Of a DNA stretch of 64,000 bases, positions 33,477 through 46,100 are shown in pieces; the stretch's first letter is position 1; every line of letters begins with the position of its first letter. Made by a program: the position numbers and the translations under genes. The stretch comes from Siphonodentalium dalli (Eukaryota; Mollusca; Scaphopoda; Gadilida; Siphonodentaliidae), in assembly GCA_032622095.1 (NCBI GenBank), contig CP136068.1, positions 151,305,151 to 151,369,150 on the forward strand. Reading direction: 5' to 3'. The notes under the pieces are model-generated. The model ran no database searches. It saw only the letters and a list, made by a program, of their open reading frames with translations, and was not told the origin of the DNA.

Positions 33477-35058
33477 GATTTTCCCCTGAGTATTGTCACA
33501 CTCGTACTGTCGAGATTTCTAGTGCACTATTATCTCTATCATTTTATTCAAATCAAGTTTTCGTATTACTAATATGTATTTGAATATTTCATGTCATAGT
33601 CGCTTCAATGTCCAAGTATGATCCTACAGTGAATGAATTGAACTATCATACACTAATTTCAGCGTCAATCTCAGTCTGCAGACCACGTGGGAATTAAGAC
33701 ACAGGGAAGAGAGGTGTTTTAAATTGTAAAATTACCAAAGCGGTAATTGGGTCATGGAGGCAACTTTTAACACGCTGTGTCTTTTTATTGGAATTAGAAA
33801 AAGTCATGCGTTACTAATTTGAATTCTGTGCCGTTCAAATACGGCTATCATTTCGTAATTCCAATGTTAAACACAAATTATTAACTGCACCTGCAGGGAG
33901 CCCCGAACCAGTGACGCCATGCTTTATATCATCACTAAAAGCAGAACGTTCCATTGCGTCATTGGGATAACTGGTTAGCGACTGTTGCAAACCACGTGGT
34001 TCCCGTCATAGTACATTCAACAATCATTACCGAGTCACCAGAGATATGTGGGCTAAACAAAAGTAGACTCATCTGCTGTTTTGTCGGAACATGATGCAAG
34101 CGTTTTTCCACGTGTCTAAATATTTACAACCGGCCGACAGGTCCATTGATTTTTAATAATCGTACAGGTGTGAAGAAGGATCGTACAGGGCGGATTTTTT
34201 ATTGAAAATTAATAATCGTACATGTACGATTATTTGGCCCGAGAGTAATAATTAAGAGTGGCTTTGATTGAAAAAGTACTCTAGTTTTCGAGATACATGA
34301 CATTGTACCACGCCCTGTAATCAGATACAGATAGTTGGAGAACATACACAGTTTAGAGCAGGAAAAAGAGTGGACATCACTCAAAATAATTCCATTTTTT
34401 ACACCAAAAATTGTTTTTGACAACATGAGTTGATTTTAAACTGGATGTAGCAATGACTATTTTCTTATTTTGAATATGGTGTTTATACTAAGCATATTTA
34501 ATATATGTGCGATTGGCAATATTTACATAAAATAGTCGCGAAGGATTGACCAAAACCTGTTTTATCCATTTCAATAAATCACAATCTCTTTATGATTCAT
34601 CACAATAGAAATTGATCACTCAAAATTGTTGTTAATGACAGTATGGAGAAGATGTTACCGTACCAAGAGTTTGGAGAATGTGATGTTAAATGCCACGGAT
34701 AGACCGGAGTAATTTACTTGTTCAAACTCTAGAAAAAATTCTCGTTCGGGGGAAATAATCACTAAAACTTCGTCAAATAAAATTATAATCCAGTTGTGTT
34801 TGTGATGGCAATATTGATTACATTATATAGAAAAATTAACTTTAAATGAATCAGAACCTGATAGCCATTACGGTGAAGGAACCTATATGAGAACTGGTGT
34901 ATATGATCATGGGTCTACAGTGATTTATATAGCACAAACATCCCACCACAATTGTATCGTACATGTAGTATCGTCATGTAAAATTGTCGCTATATGACGA
35001 AAATGCAGATCAGGGACGTTGGTGAAGAAGGGGCTGAGTGTTAGTTTTCGTAACGCCT
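33477..35058. other. Unannotated AT-rich stretch
   Basis: No coding frame, RNA gene or known repeat recognised apart from the diverged minisatellite motif near 34,160. Confidence 0.5.
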
Positions 35059-35062
35059 TTAA

Positions 35063-35518
35063 CCCTTTACCCAACAGAACGGCCCTGTGCCAATGCATTC
35101 TCTTATATATGCGAGTCGACCATAGGTCGCCTCGCATATATAAGAGAATGCATTGGCTTAACACATATTAAAAATGATAAAATTGTCAAAGAATGTAGAA
35201 AAATATTATAAAAATTGTTAAAAAATGTAAGAAAAAATTATAAAATTGTTAAAGAATGTAAGAAAAAATGGTAAAAAGTGTTAAAAAAGCATTGTTTTAG
35301 GCCAATGCATTCTCTTATATATGCGAGGCGACCTATGGTCGACTCGCATATATAAGATAATGCATTGGCACAGGGCATAACTGTAACCATCACAATGTGG
35401 TCATTGAACCGGTTCCAATGATATCCATATTTGTATGGTGTTATTGAGACAGACCGAAGATATTTTGGGCTGTTGAAGCTTTATTTGGGCGTTTTTGGCC
35501 GTTTTGTTGGGTAAAGGG
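35063..35518. mobile_element. piggyBac-type MITE with two internal palindromes
   Basis: Flanked by TTAA (35,059-35,062 and 35,519-35,522). Terminal inverted repeats CCCTTTACCCAACA...TGTTGGGTAAAGGG. Inside each half lies a 70-bp near-perfect palindrome around GTCGAC/TATGGTCGC (35,089-35,158 and 35,303-35,371), in opposite orientations, so the element folds on itself at two scales. TTAA targets and CCC termini are hallmarks of piggyBac. Confidence 0.85.
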
Positions 35519-35522
35519 TTAA

Positions 35523-36611
35523 CGACTGAACTTAAGTAGTTAAAGCTTCTAATGCTGTTTTGTTGGAACTTAAAATAGATGATAAGATGGTTGCAATTTT
35601 GCAAAGATGTATTCTCGATTAATAGTAGGTTGATAACGCTTTAGTATATGAGGTACGTATTAACTATACTTGGTAAAAACAAGATATTTAGTTTCTGTAA
35701 ATTGTGCAAAGTGGTCCGGCACTTGTTTGATAAGCGTTCTGAATAAATATTACAGTGTAGGCCCTATGTATAAATCCCGAATGAACATAAATTGTATAGT
35801 AGGACTATAACAAAAAGACAAAAAATACATTAGAACATGGGATTTGACAGATAGCATGAAGCTTATGTCAGCCGCTGGAGGTGTCCAATGAATGTGCAAC
35901 TTCACACTCCCTTGAACCATGCCGAATATCCAAGTCTGTGGAATACCATTTGCACAGCATCGCACTTGGGTTGGAAATTTCTAACTGGTATCTCAAGCTT
36001 TCTAGCTGTTGTAAATTTCCATAAGGTTGGAAATTTCCCAACTGATAACTGAAAGTCGGAAAATGTTTGACTGTTGTCCTAAATCAACAAATTTCGCTCT
36101 GAATATATTGGATGGGATATCAAACTATCATGCCAAATTCAACACAACACAATATTCCCAGGTTCCTATTGCCAGTTTCATTCCAGTTGCATTCGAGTTA
36201 GCCGAGGAGAGTCCATATGAAAGGCGTTGTTAGATGGGTTGTGATTTATCAATCGTGGACATATGTCGATATTTCCGTCACCAAACCACACATCTCTTCA
36301 TTTGATCTGACAATTAAATGTTATTTCCAACAAGACTGTGCCGACTTCATAACCCCACAAGTCATGATATTTAACATTCCAACAAAATGTTATTTATAGT
36401 TTTATATGTGTCATTAGATGCTAACAAAGTAATTTAAAGGGGCATGTCCAACCTGATCTGATTGTCAGGTTCGTAGCGATTAAAATTGAAGATAAGAACT
36501 GTTTGGTGGAAAATCATACCATGCTGGGCTATTATATTGTTGATTTCGGAAATGAAAATCTGCATGCCAGTCACTACAATTTTGACAAAAACATAGTCAG
36601 ATTACTAAAGA
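35523..36611. other. Unannotated stretch
   Basis: No gene or known repeat recognised. Short open frames here show no domain. Confidence 0.45.
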
Positions 36612-36740
36612 AATAAATACACTGCGCATCGGCATATATAGTCAAATTTGACCACAGAAACTGATTGTATGACTCCAATTCGCATCGTCCAACAATCAGT
36701 TTCTTTGTTGTAAAATTCTACTATCCACAGTGTATTTATT
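36612..36740. mobile_element. Small fold-back MITE (129 bp)
   Basis: Termini AATAAATACACTG and CAGTGTATTTATT, with inner arms AGAAACTGATTGT and ACAATCAGTTTCT. Lies about 290 bp upstream of the predicted start codon of the CARD-TIR-STING gene. Confidence 0.7.
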
Positions 36741-37031
36741 GCTTAAATAGTAGCCTAATACTTCAGGCCCCCCCCCCCCCTTTCAACACAATGTTTAAAG
36801 TTTAACAGAACTTCATTTATTAATTGAATTATACATGCAGAGTTCCTTTCACTTATACTTGTCAATAATAAGACATCTATTCATACTATGTATACAGTAT
36901 GCAATACACTATTTTCCTGTTGACAATATTGTTACAGATTGACTATATACAGTTGATATAGCTTATATGCTAAAATTATAGTTATGTGGTATTGCTGTTA
37001 TACTTGCAGAGTAAAAGCCACTGTTGACAAT
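36741..37031. other. Region upstream of CARD-TIR-STING start
   Basis: Contains an 11-bp C run (36,770-36,780) and AT-rich DNA. No convincing core promoter is seen, which is expected if the first, non-coding exon lies further upstream. Confidence 0.4.
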
Positions 37032-37151
37032 ATGGATGATTGCCAGAAGTTGAACGAAGAGCTGATTAATGTCATCAAACCAGATTTTTGTAATCAAGTA
37101 TCTTCAAAGCAGATCCTACCTTACCTTACTTTCCTAAATGTTGATGATGAG
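37032..37151 (+). CDS. Exon a: CARD, N-terminal half
   Basis: Forty codons ending DDE before a GT donor (GAG/GTTTGT). Contains FCNQVSSKQILPYLTFL, which matches the helix 1-2 region of MAVS (FCNVDVVEILPYLPCL). An acceptor-like TACTTGCAG at 37,001-37,009 suggests that the start codon sits in the second exon, after a 5'-UTR intron. Upstream of the acceptor the frame is open to ATG 36,984, but that would put the polypyrimidine tract into the protein. Confidence 0.85.
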
Positions 37152-40100
37152 GTTTGTCAAACATATTTATATCTATAGCTGTCATGATTATCTAACTCAT
37201 TCAATGCCGAGCCCTTATCAAACTACATGTATGTTGGCTGTCCACCAATCCCCCTTGAGGAACGTCATAATGTTATATTATTATTATTAGCTCAACTTAC
37301 AGGTCGTACATTTGGTCGGGTCATTATGAAATTTGTCATGGCTGTTGACATGTAGATTGGAACGAGTCATTTTGGGGTCATTCGGCAATAAAACATGGCC
37401 ACATCTTTCATCCGATCATCACCAAATTCATATGGATCTTCGGGGTGACCTCCAGATGGGAACCATCAATTTTGTTTTAAATATGGCTACCGGCAGCCAT
37501 CTTTGATTTCAAATTTGAATTCATTGCCCCACACTGCAGGCCACATTTATTGGAGAAATGTTTTGAAAATTTACAAGCATGTTTTGGATCACCTCTAGAT
37601 AGAAGCTATAAAATTTGAACGATTTTCGATGAAAATAATGGCAGCCGACAGCCATCTTGGATTTTACTCTTTGCATGACTAAATCCATTGCCACACCCTA
37701 CAAGCTTAAGCCAGCTGCCTCATTCAATCATCACCAAACCTCATACATGTAGGTCTCTTCAGGGTGACCTCTAGATGGGAGCCGTCATTTTTTTCTGAAA
37801 CTCATTAAAAAACATGGCCGCCAGCACCCATCTTGGATTTCAAAGTTGGATCAATCGCCTCACCCTGCAGCCCACATTGTTAAATAATTGTTTTGAACTT
37901 TACAGGCATGTTTTGGAATACATGTACCTCTTGATTAGAGCCATCAATTTTATTTCTGAAATTCCTGAGACTGAGAAACACCCTGCAGGCCACCTGCCTC
38001 ATTTAATCATCATCAAACTTCATCAGTATCTACGGGATGACATCTAGATGGGAGCCGTCATTTTTTTCTGAAACGCATTAACAGCTGAGGTCTTTATTTC
38101 AAATGTCATCAAACTGCTGGCTGTTACTACATCTTTACCATCTTTAGAATTGGTGAATGTGCCAACATCAACATTCACCGATGTGGATCCATGCATAAAT
38201 GCTAGATATCAGTGTGTGGACAATTGATGCATGGGTGCGACACCAGATAGGACGATTAGAGGAATTGGCAAAGTAAGTGGAGCAACCTGCAGTTATGCCA
38301 ATGCTCCCAGAAATGTGCTGAAATATACCAATTAACAGTTGTCTAAATACTACTTATTCGGTCAGTCAGTCTCTTGATGTCCTTTTCACATGTAAACAGG
38401 AAGATATGTGCCAAAGATTTGATCATAGGCATGAAGCAGGCTTGGGGCAATTACTTGTGAATGTAATTAATTACAATTACAATTACTTCAACATTTTTGA
38501 ATTACAATTACAATTCCCATTACATCTATTTCACAATGTAATTAATTACAATTGCAATTACTTTGAAATGTAATTCAATTACAATTACAATTACATTTCA
38601 GCACATCATTGAAGTAGGAACACTTTTTATTTATATAAACTCTATTTGATAACAAAACATAAATTTAATACAAGCAAGATGAAAATACACAGTGAAGCAC
38701 ACTTGGTACAGAGCAGCCAATGTACTGAGCCCAGTATAGGTGTTCGTAGAACTGAGCGAATCATGATTTATAGCTGGTAACTCCAGCGTGTTGAATTGGC
38801 AGCTTGTATTCGGAGTTGATCTTCTAGAAAATGGAATGATATCAGAGATTTATGAACTTTGCTAACTATCTTCAATGCTTTGGCATTCTTGACCGATGTA
38901 TTTGCATACTGAAAGATCCTAGTAGGCTGTTGATCACTTGCTGATGGTGCTTGTTTGACTGTGGATTCATAGACATCTTGATGCTTTCGCTATAAAATGA
39001 ATATAATAGAGTATTTTAGTAACACACATGTATCCATCATTTAATTATAAAGGGAATAAGGCTATCTCAGTAAGTCAGACACACAGCCAGGCCAATGTTA
39101 AAGGACAATGAGATAATCAACACTCTGATTGTTAATTAGAGTCATAAACTTAATTAGCCTTTGTGTCCACCAGCTTACTGGTAACACAATGCCTCCACTA
39201 GACAGTGCTAATTGGGGGATTATTTGTTCCCACTTTGTCATTCAGTTGCAAATTAGAAGGGACAAGAAACAATGCATATACCAATACCACCATATGACTG
39301 AAGTTATATGTCAATGGAATTAAACAAAACTAATACATAGAAATGGAAACTTACCTTCAGATGTGTCACAAAATTGGAGGTAACTTTTTTGGAACTGGAT
39401 ATTGTAGTTGGGCAAAGTTTGCACTTCGCTTTCATAGGACACGATGTGTCTTTCTGCAAATTAAAATGCTGCCGTATTTTGTGTAGACATGTTGATAGCA
39501 TTAGCAATGCTTAAGCAAACAAACAGGAGGTGTCAACATAATTCACCATTGAGACACAGTGGATAAAAACTCAGTGGTGTGACAACATAGTGATAGCTAG
39601 TCACCATTCTTACACTTTGAAATTTGGAAAAAAACATTGGAAGAAACCATTGGATGAATCATGAAATAGAACTTTGAGAAGAAACAAGTACCTGTGATTT
39701 TGAAGTAATTGAAATTAGACCCTAATTACAATTACAATTACATCCTAACCAATTACAATTGCAATTACATGTAATTGAGAATATACTCAATTACCAATTA
39801 CATGCAATCACTTGAAAAAATGTAATTAATTACAATCAATTACAATTACAAATTACAATTACCCCATCCCTGGCATGAAGGAAGGGAGAATATAGTTGAT
39901 TGCCGTACATCTCAAACCCTGTGAACATATTCTGCATTTGTACATTTATTTGTATGTGTGAACGATTCCAATTACCGACTGTGATGTGTCGTTAATATGT
40001 TGTGGCCAAATGGACGTAACCGAATCAACTTCATTGGTGATATCAATCATGTGCTGATCTATGTTTTACTTTGTCGATATGTTTGTGTTCTGTTCTTCGT

Positions 40101-43100
40101 GTATAGCCAGTGTGACTAGCTTGTCTATTATTATACCCCCCGCAACGAAGTTAGGGGGGGGTATACTGGAGTCAGCTTGTCCGTCCGTCCGTCCGTCCGT
40201 CGTCCGTCCGCTTCGTCCATCGTCCGTCCGTGGACACAAATTTGTCCGGAGTTTTTCTCAGTCGTTTTTTGATCAATTTCCGTGAAACTTGGCACAGACA
40301 TCAACCACCATGGGAACCTGTGCACCTGCGATTATGACGTCTGTTGGACTTTTTTTAGTGGAGTTATCCCCCCTTTTTCGACTTAGAAAATTTTCACAAC
40401 ATGTATACTTTTGTCTGAGCTTTTATTCCTACATTTTTCAGTCAATTTTTAAAAAACGTGGCACAGATATTTAGTACCATGGGAACTTGTGCACTTGCGA
40501 TTATGACGTCTGTCCGACATTTTTTGGTGGAGTTATCCCCCTTTTTTTATTTAGAAACTTTTTTTGCAACATTCATAATTTTGTCCGAGCTTTTATTCCT
40601 ACATTTTTCGGTCAATGTTTTTTAATCTTGGCACTGATATTTAGTACCATGGGAACCTGTGCACCTGCGATTATGACGTCTGTCCGACATTTTTTGGTGG
40701 AGTTATTCCCCTTTTACAACTTAGAATTTTTTTCGCAACATACATAATTTTGTCCAAGCTTTTATTCCTACATTTTTCGGTCAATAGGTTTAAGATTAGG
40801 GTTATGGTTGTACACCTGCAATGGGAACTGTTATTTTATTATTTTAACTAAATGTTTACTGACATGTGAAACATCTTAGTATTTTAAAAACAGGGGGGTA
40901 TCCGTAGTCCCATTGGGACAGTCACACCTCTAGTTGTTATTGACAATATATGCTTCGCTCAACGAGGAGAGGAGAGAAAGAAGAAAGTGGTTGCGCCAGT
41001 GGGTTGTATCGAGTTGAGACTGTGTTTGGTTGTATTGTTTGTGACTGTCCAATTGCGGTCTCTATTATAACAAACCAGGTTTTCTCTCTTGGTTTGGTCA
41101 GAAATCTTGACCGCATGTATTATTGTCTCGTTCTAATAAATACTCATTTGATCGAACATTGTCATCTGTGTTGGTTACCCGACTATGTAACTACCTAAGT
41201 AATGGCGGAGTGGAAATTTATTTGGGAATTTTTTTGGAAATCAGTGTTTGATGTTGTTTTCAAATTTCATCCTAGAATTGGTTGTATCATAATTTTAATA
41301 GTGTGTCCGACTGTGTGTCGGCATTTAATAAGGCCGGTTCATTGGTATTTTTATATTGCCAGTAGTTAAGTATTTGATTTAAAATCCTTGGATAGCTGTC
41401 ACTTGTGGGGCTTCCAATGCTTCCTCATCAATATTTATATGTGTTATCAACCAAGATACTTGTTGTCCATAATATCAAACACCGTGTCATACACCTAATA
41501 ATGTCAATAATTGACTCCTGCATATTTTTCTAATCAGGATGGGTTATGTGACACCTTCATTTTATGACAGTATGATGTTGCTTACTTATCAGATTACAAT
41601 TTACCAGATTTAAGATCTAAAAGACAATAGATCATCTGACTTATTTTCCTTAAAGGGCTCAATTAAACCTCATTTATCGTGTCATCTTTTATATTTTTCC
41701 AGCGTCATTTTGAACAGCAACTACACTGCGTCCGAATGGAAATTAGGAGTGAGAAAATAGCACCAAATTATTCAGAGGTGGACATAAATAAAACAAAATT
41801 GAAAGATATACTACAAAATAGGTTGCTGGTATACTTTTTCGGTGCGGTGATAGGAAATATCAATGCATGACAACCAAGGCAGTGCGTTTAACTTGGAACG
41901 TGGTGCATTATACTTCAACGCGGTCACAACGCACTTGCAACACGTTATGAACGCAACGACCACTGTGTTTTAACAGTCCTACCGCATTGTAAACGACTGA
42001 GGATCGCATTAAAACGGACATTTATTTTGAGAATATGTGTATGTGTGCATTAACATGAGTCAGCATGTATGTACCCACGGGCAACTTAAATCATGAGATT
42101 TGCATCCATGATCGTGAAGGCAGGTGATGGGTTGTGAAATTGTGAGTGTCACATCAAAATTGTATGAATTAAGATGTCTGCATCTTCCGATAGTTTATTT
42201 CCAATAATATTTGCTTGGTGATGATATCTCCTGCTTTCGCGATCTTTAGACTGAAATAATGATATGCTGTCAAAACATTGCAATTGGAAGATGTCGATTT
42301 CCGGTATATTTGTACAGTAAAAATTATCAACCGACAATTACCGAAATCTGGAAAATACCATATAAGGGCGGAGAAATTTTAACTTTACCTCGCGACAGGT
42401 TTGATTTTTTTTTAATTTTCCGGGAATTGTCATTGGCAGGTTTGTAATTCAAGTTGGTCTTGCCTAACAACAATAATTGTATGACCATTATACCCCCTCC
42501 ACAACAAAGTTGTTGGGGGGGGCGGTATATTGGAATCAGCTTAGCTGTCCGTTCGTCCGTCTTGCTGTCTGTCTGTCGTCCATCCAGCCATGGACACAAA
42601 TTTTGTCCAGAGTTTTTCTCAGTCATTTTTTTAATCATTTTCCGTGAAACTTGGCCCAGATATCAACCATCATGGGAAACTATGCATGTGCGATTATGAC
42701 ATCTGTCAGACTTTTATTGGTGGAGATATCCCACTTTTTCTACTTAGAAATTTTTTGCAACATGTATAATTTTGTCCGAGCTTTTATTCCTACATTTTTA
42801 GGTCAATTAATTTAAAACTTGGCACAGATATTTAGTACCATGGGAACCTGTGCACCTGTGATTATGATGTCTGTCCGACTTTTTTATGAAGTATTCCCCC
42901 CCTTTTTTTACTTAGAATTTTTTTTGCAACATGCATAATTTTGTCCGAGCTTTTATTCCTACATTCCTGAAAAATAGCCCAAAAATGTTCAAAATAATTT
43001 TCTGACCCACGCGAACCCTCGTCTGGCATATCACTATTTGTTGGTTTGTTTTTATTTATAGGAACGGATTTGCAAGAAAGAAACAACACTTGATGGTTCT

Positions 43101-46100
43101 CTGGAGTTTATTCATTTTCTACACAAGACAGGAAATCCATTCACATGGGTTGATGAAACAATCAAAGGTCTACAGCAATTGAAATTCAAAGATATAGCTC
43201 TTAAATTGGAACAAAAAAGAGGTTTGTATTAAGTAGTAGTTAATCTGCTATATCCATATGTTGCGTCAGTCTGTTGAGATACCACAATCTATCGTCTGTC
43301 TTTTTGTCATTCACATGGTGCATGGCAGAATTGATTTTGTAATAAGTGCAATATTGAAGACCAATCTTTCTGTTATAGACACATTCTGTGATAATGACAA
43401 ACCTGTCAATTCTGGACATCTAAGTTATTATGCCTGGGCATATAAGCGAGGGCTCTTTCCATCCGTCTGTCGTACCGTCTGTCCACTCATTGTCCTTTGA
43501 CATGGTGATAGCACAGGTTGGGGGAAAGGATTACGGGTTTCGTCCATTAATTATACCCCCTATTAAAAAAAGAATGGTATACTGTTTTGACCTGTCTGTC
43601 CATCAGTGCATCGTACCATGTGAACGTCCATCCGTCTGATGTCTGCTCATGTCATAACTTGAACAGTAGTGCCCAAGTGATTGTTTAGCCTTGTTGTATC
43701 GTACGATAACATGGGAAGTTTTTAAAGGCATGGATGCTGTGTTGCTGTGAAAATAGTCACATCCATTAAAACCGCCATAAACAGAAATAATATGAAGATA
43801 TAGACAGACTATGTTTTTATACCAATCATAAATATCATGTAAATTTTATCCTATTGTCAAATTTTTATGCTGTGTTATGTAAACAAAAGTCAAAAATGTT
43901 ACAGAACCAGGCTTTTGTTTACATAACACAGCGTTCGAACATGACAATAACATACAATTTATGAGATATTTATGATTGGTAGAAGAACAAGATATGTCTA
44001 TATTTTACTACTCTTTCTGTTTATAGCAATTTTAATGTGTGTGACTATTTTATCAGCATACCCAATGTGAAGGCCATCAATGCCTTTAAAACTATAATAT
44101 TGTTGACAAGCAAAATTGTTAAAATTATTGTGAGTTGAAGGGTCAAACGAAGTTTGAATCTTCATGAAAATTTTGGGTCAAGTTTCCAAAAGTTCCGGAA
44201 TTATGTGAAAATATAAAGGGATATATCACCATTTGTTGTTTTATTGTGGCTCTCGCGGTTTATTATCGAGGAAGGAGGCAAGCGGGAGCTGGCCTGCTCG
44301 GATTTTCTTTTATGTTTCGCAGCGGAATGTATTTTAATGTTGTAAATTTCATTTGTGATGATGACAAGCATGGACCTAAGTGTTTCCAGCGTGTTCGATC
44401 CTGAACTCTGTCGATCCGACTCGTGTTTTTTGTCTCGACGATTCTCTCCGACAGCACATTGCCACGAAGATAGGGGAGACCGCCATTTCTTACCCAGCCG
44501 TTCCTTCGGACTGTTTTACTCCAACTTTGCGTTTTAACTGTTTTAAACTATGTTTTACTGAACAATCATTATATTATCCTGCTGGTGCAGTTGAGGAGTG
44601 TGAACCATGCGTTGCAGTGTCATCGTTGGTCTGCTGTTTCTTCCGTGAACTTTGACCTTTCGTCATGTATATGCGATGCACCAACTCTATCAGAATGGAT
44701 TTTATGTATACAGAGTTTCGCAGTCATGTTGCCGATCTGAATATGCGTGATACTTTGCTTCGGATACAGAGTTTCGCAGCGCTCCGGTCTGAAATGCGTT
44801 TATACAGAGACCCTAGTATTTTGTTGTTGTGATATTTATAGGCCTATTTATATTATATGTACTTTTCTGTATAACAGAGTTTCGCGGATCGTTGATCTGA
44901 ATATGCGTTATTCGAGTCATGAGTTCATTTCGAACTGGGTATACAGAGTTTCGCGGTTCACATGATTGATCTGAATATGCGTCTATACATTGACTTCATC
45001 ATGAAAGAGCTTGCACTGGTGTACAGAGTTCGGGCGATGTGATATGTTCTCTGGAGGGATCGGTGGATGGACTTGACATTCAGGGCAGTTCCAGGCTCTC
45101 CAATAACATCCTGGTCTCAACTCAAATTGTTTCGGAACTTTCGGCCTCACCTTCTGCGCTGTTGTACCAGCTGTGTTCCAAAAAAACCTGTTAGGACCTA
45201 CATGTGAACTGTCATTGCTTTGTTTTTATTAGACAGTCTTTTACATGTATTTTACCCCATATATATGGGGGTGCGCTGTTAAATAATCGGCGGAATTTCC
45301 AATAAACCATAACCATAACCAAACCATGTGGCCTAACAGATTCCATGGTTATTATATATGTGAAACAGATACCAAGGACATAAAAATACAATCACAGCTT
45401 GCTATAGGCCTCTATTATCTGACCAAAGATGGAGAAAAAAATATACACAGAGACTCAGAGTAATCTCTCCCACTTTTCTCAAACTTTTTTATAACCAGAT
45501 ATTAGTGTCATTATGACCAACAGGAGACGCCAGAAATTTTGATATATAGAAATGAAAAATGCGAGTGGGGGGGGGGGGGGGGGGGGGGGGAGGGTGCAAC
45601 GAAATAGAAAACTAAGTATTTTTAGCTCATCTGAGACAAAGTCTCCGGTGGCGCTATAGTCATCACTCCTCGTCCGTCCATCCGCCTGTCCATCCTTCTA
45701 GCCGTCTGGCTGTCCGTCCATCAAGAATCATCTTCTCTAGAACTAGAAGACCGAATGGGTTCATATTTGGTGTGGATGTTCCGTAGGTGACTCACATTTA
45801 GATTTGTTCAAATGAGGTAACCAGGTCAAATAGTTGCAAAAGCAGGGCCATAACTCTATTCCTTCATAGTAATTCTTAGAGCGACTTCTCAAGAACCATT
45901 GGGCTGATTTAGCTTATACGGTATGGAAGGTCCTTGGGTGATTGGGGTTCAGATTTGTTCAAATGGGGTCACTGGTTCAAATAGGGGCACAGTCAGGGAC
46001 ATAACTCATTTTTTTTTTTTTTAAATAAATTTTTAGCTCAACTTTACTTTATAAAGTTTGAGCTATTGCTACAGGTCGTACCTTTGGTCTGATCATTAAA

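Noticed and set aside
36984-37031. Upstream ATG at 36,984 as the start of the CARD protein
   Set aside because: It would translate through a polypyrimidine tract and acceptor (TTATACTTGCAG) and add residues not expected before a CARD first helix.
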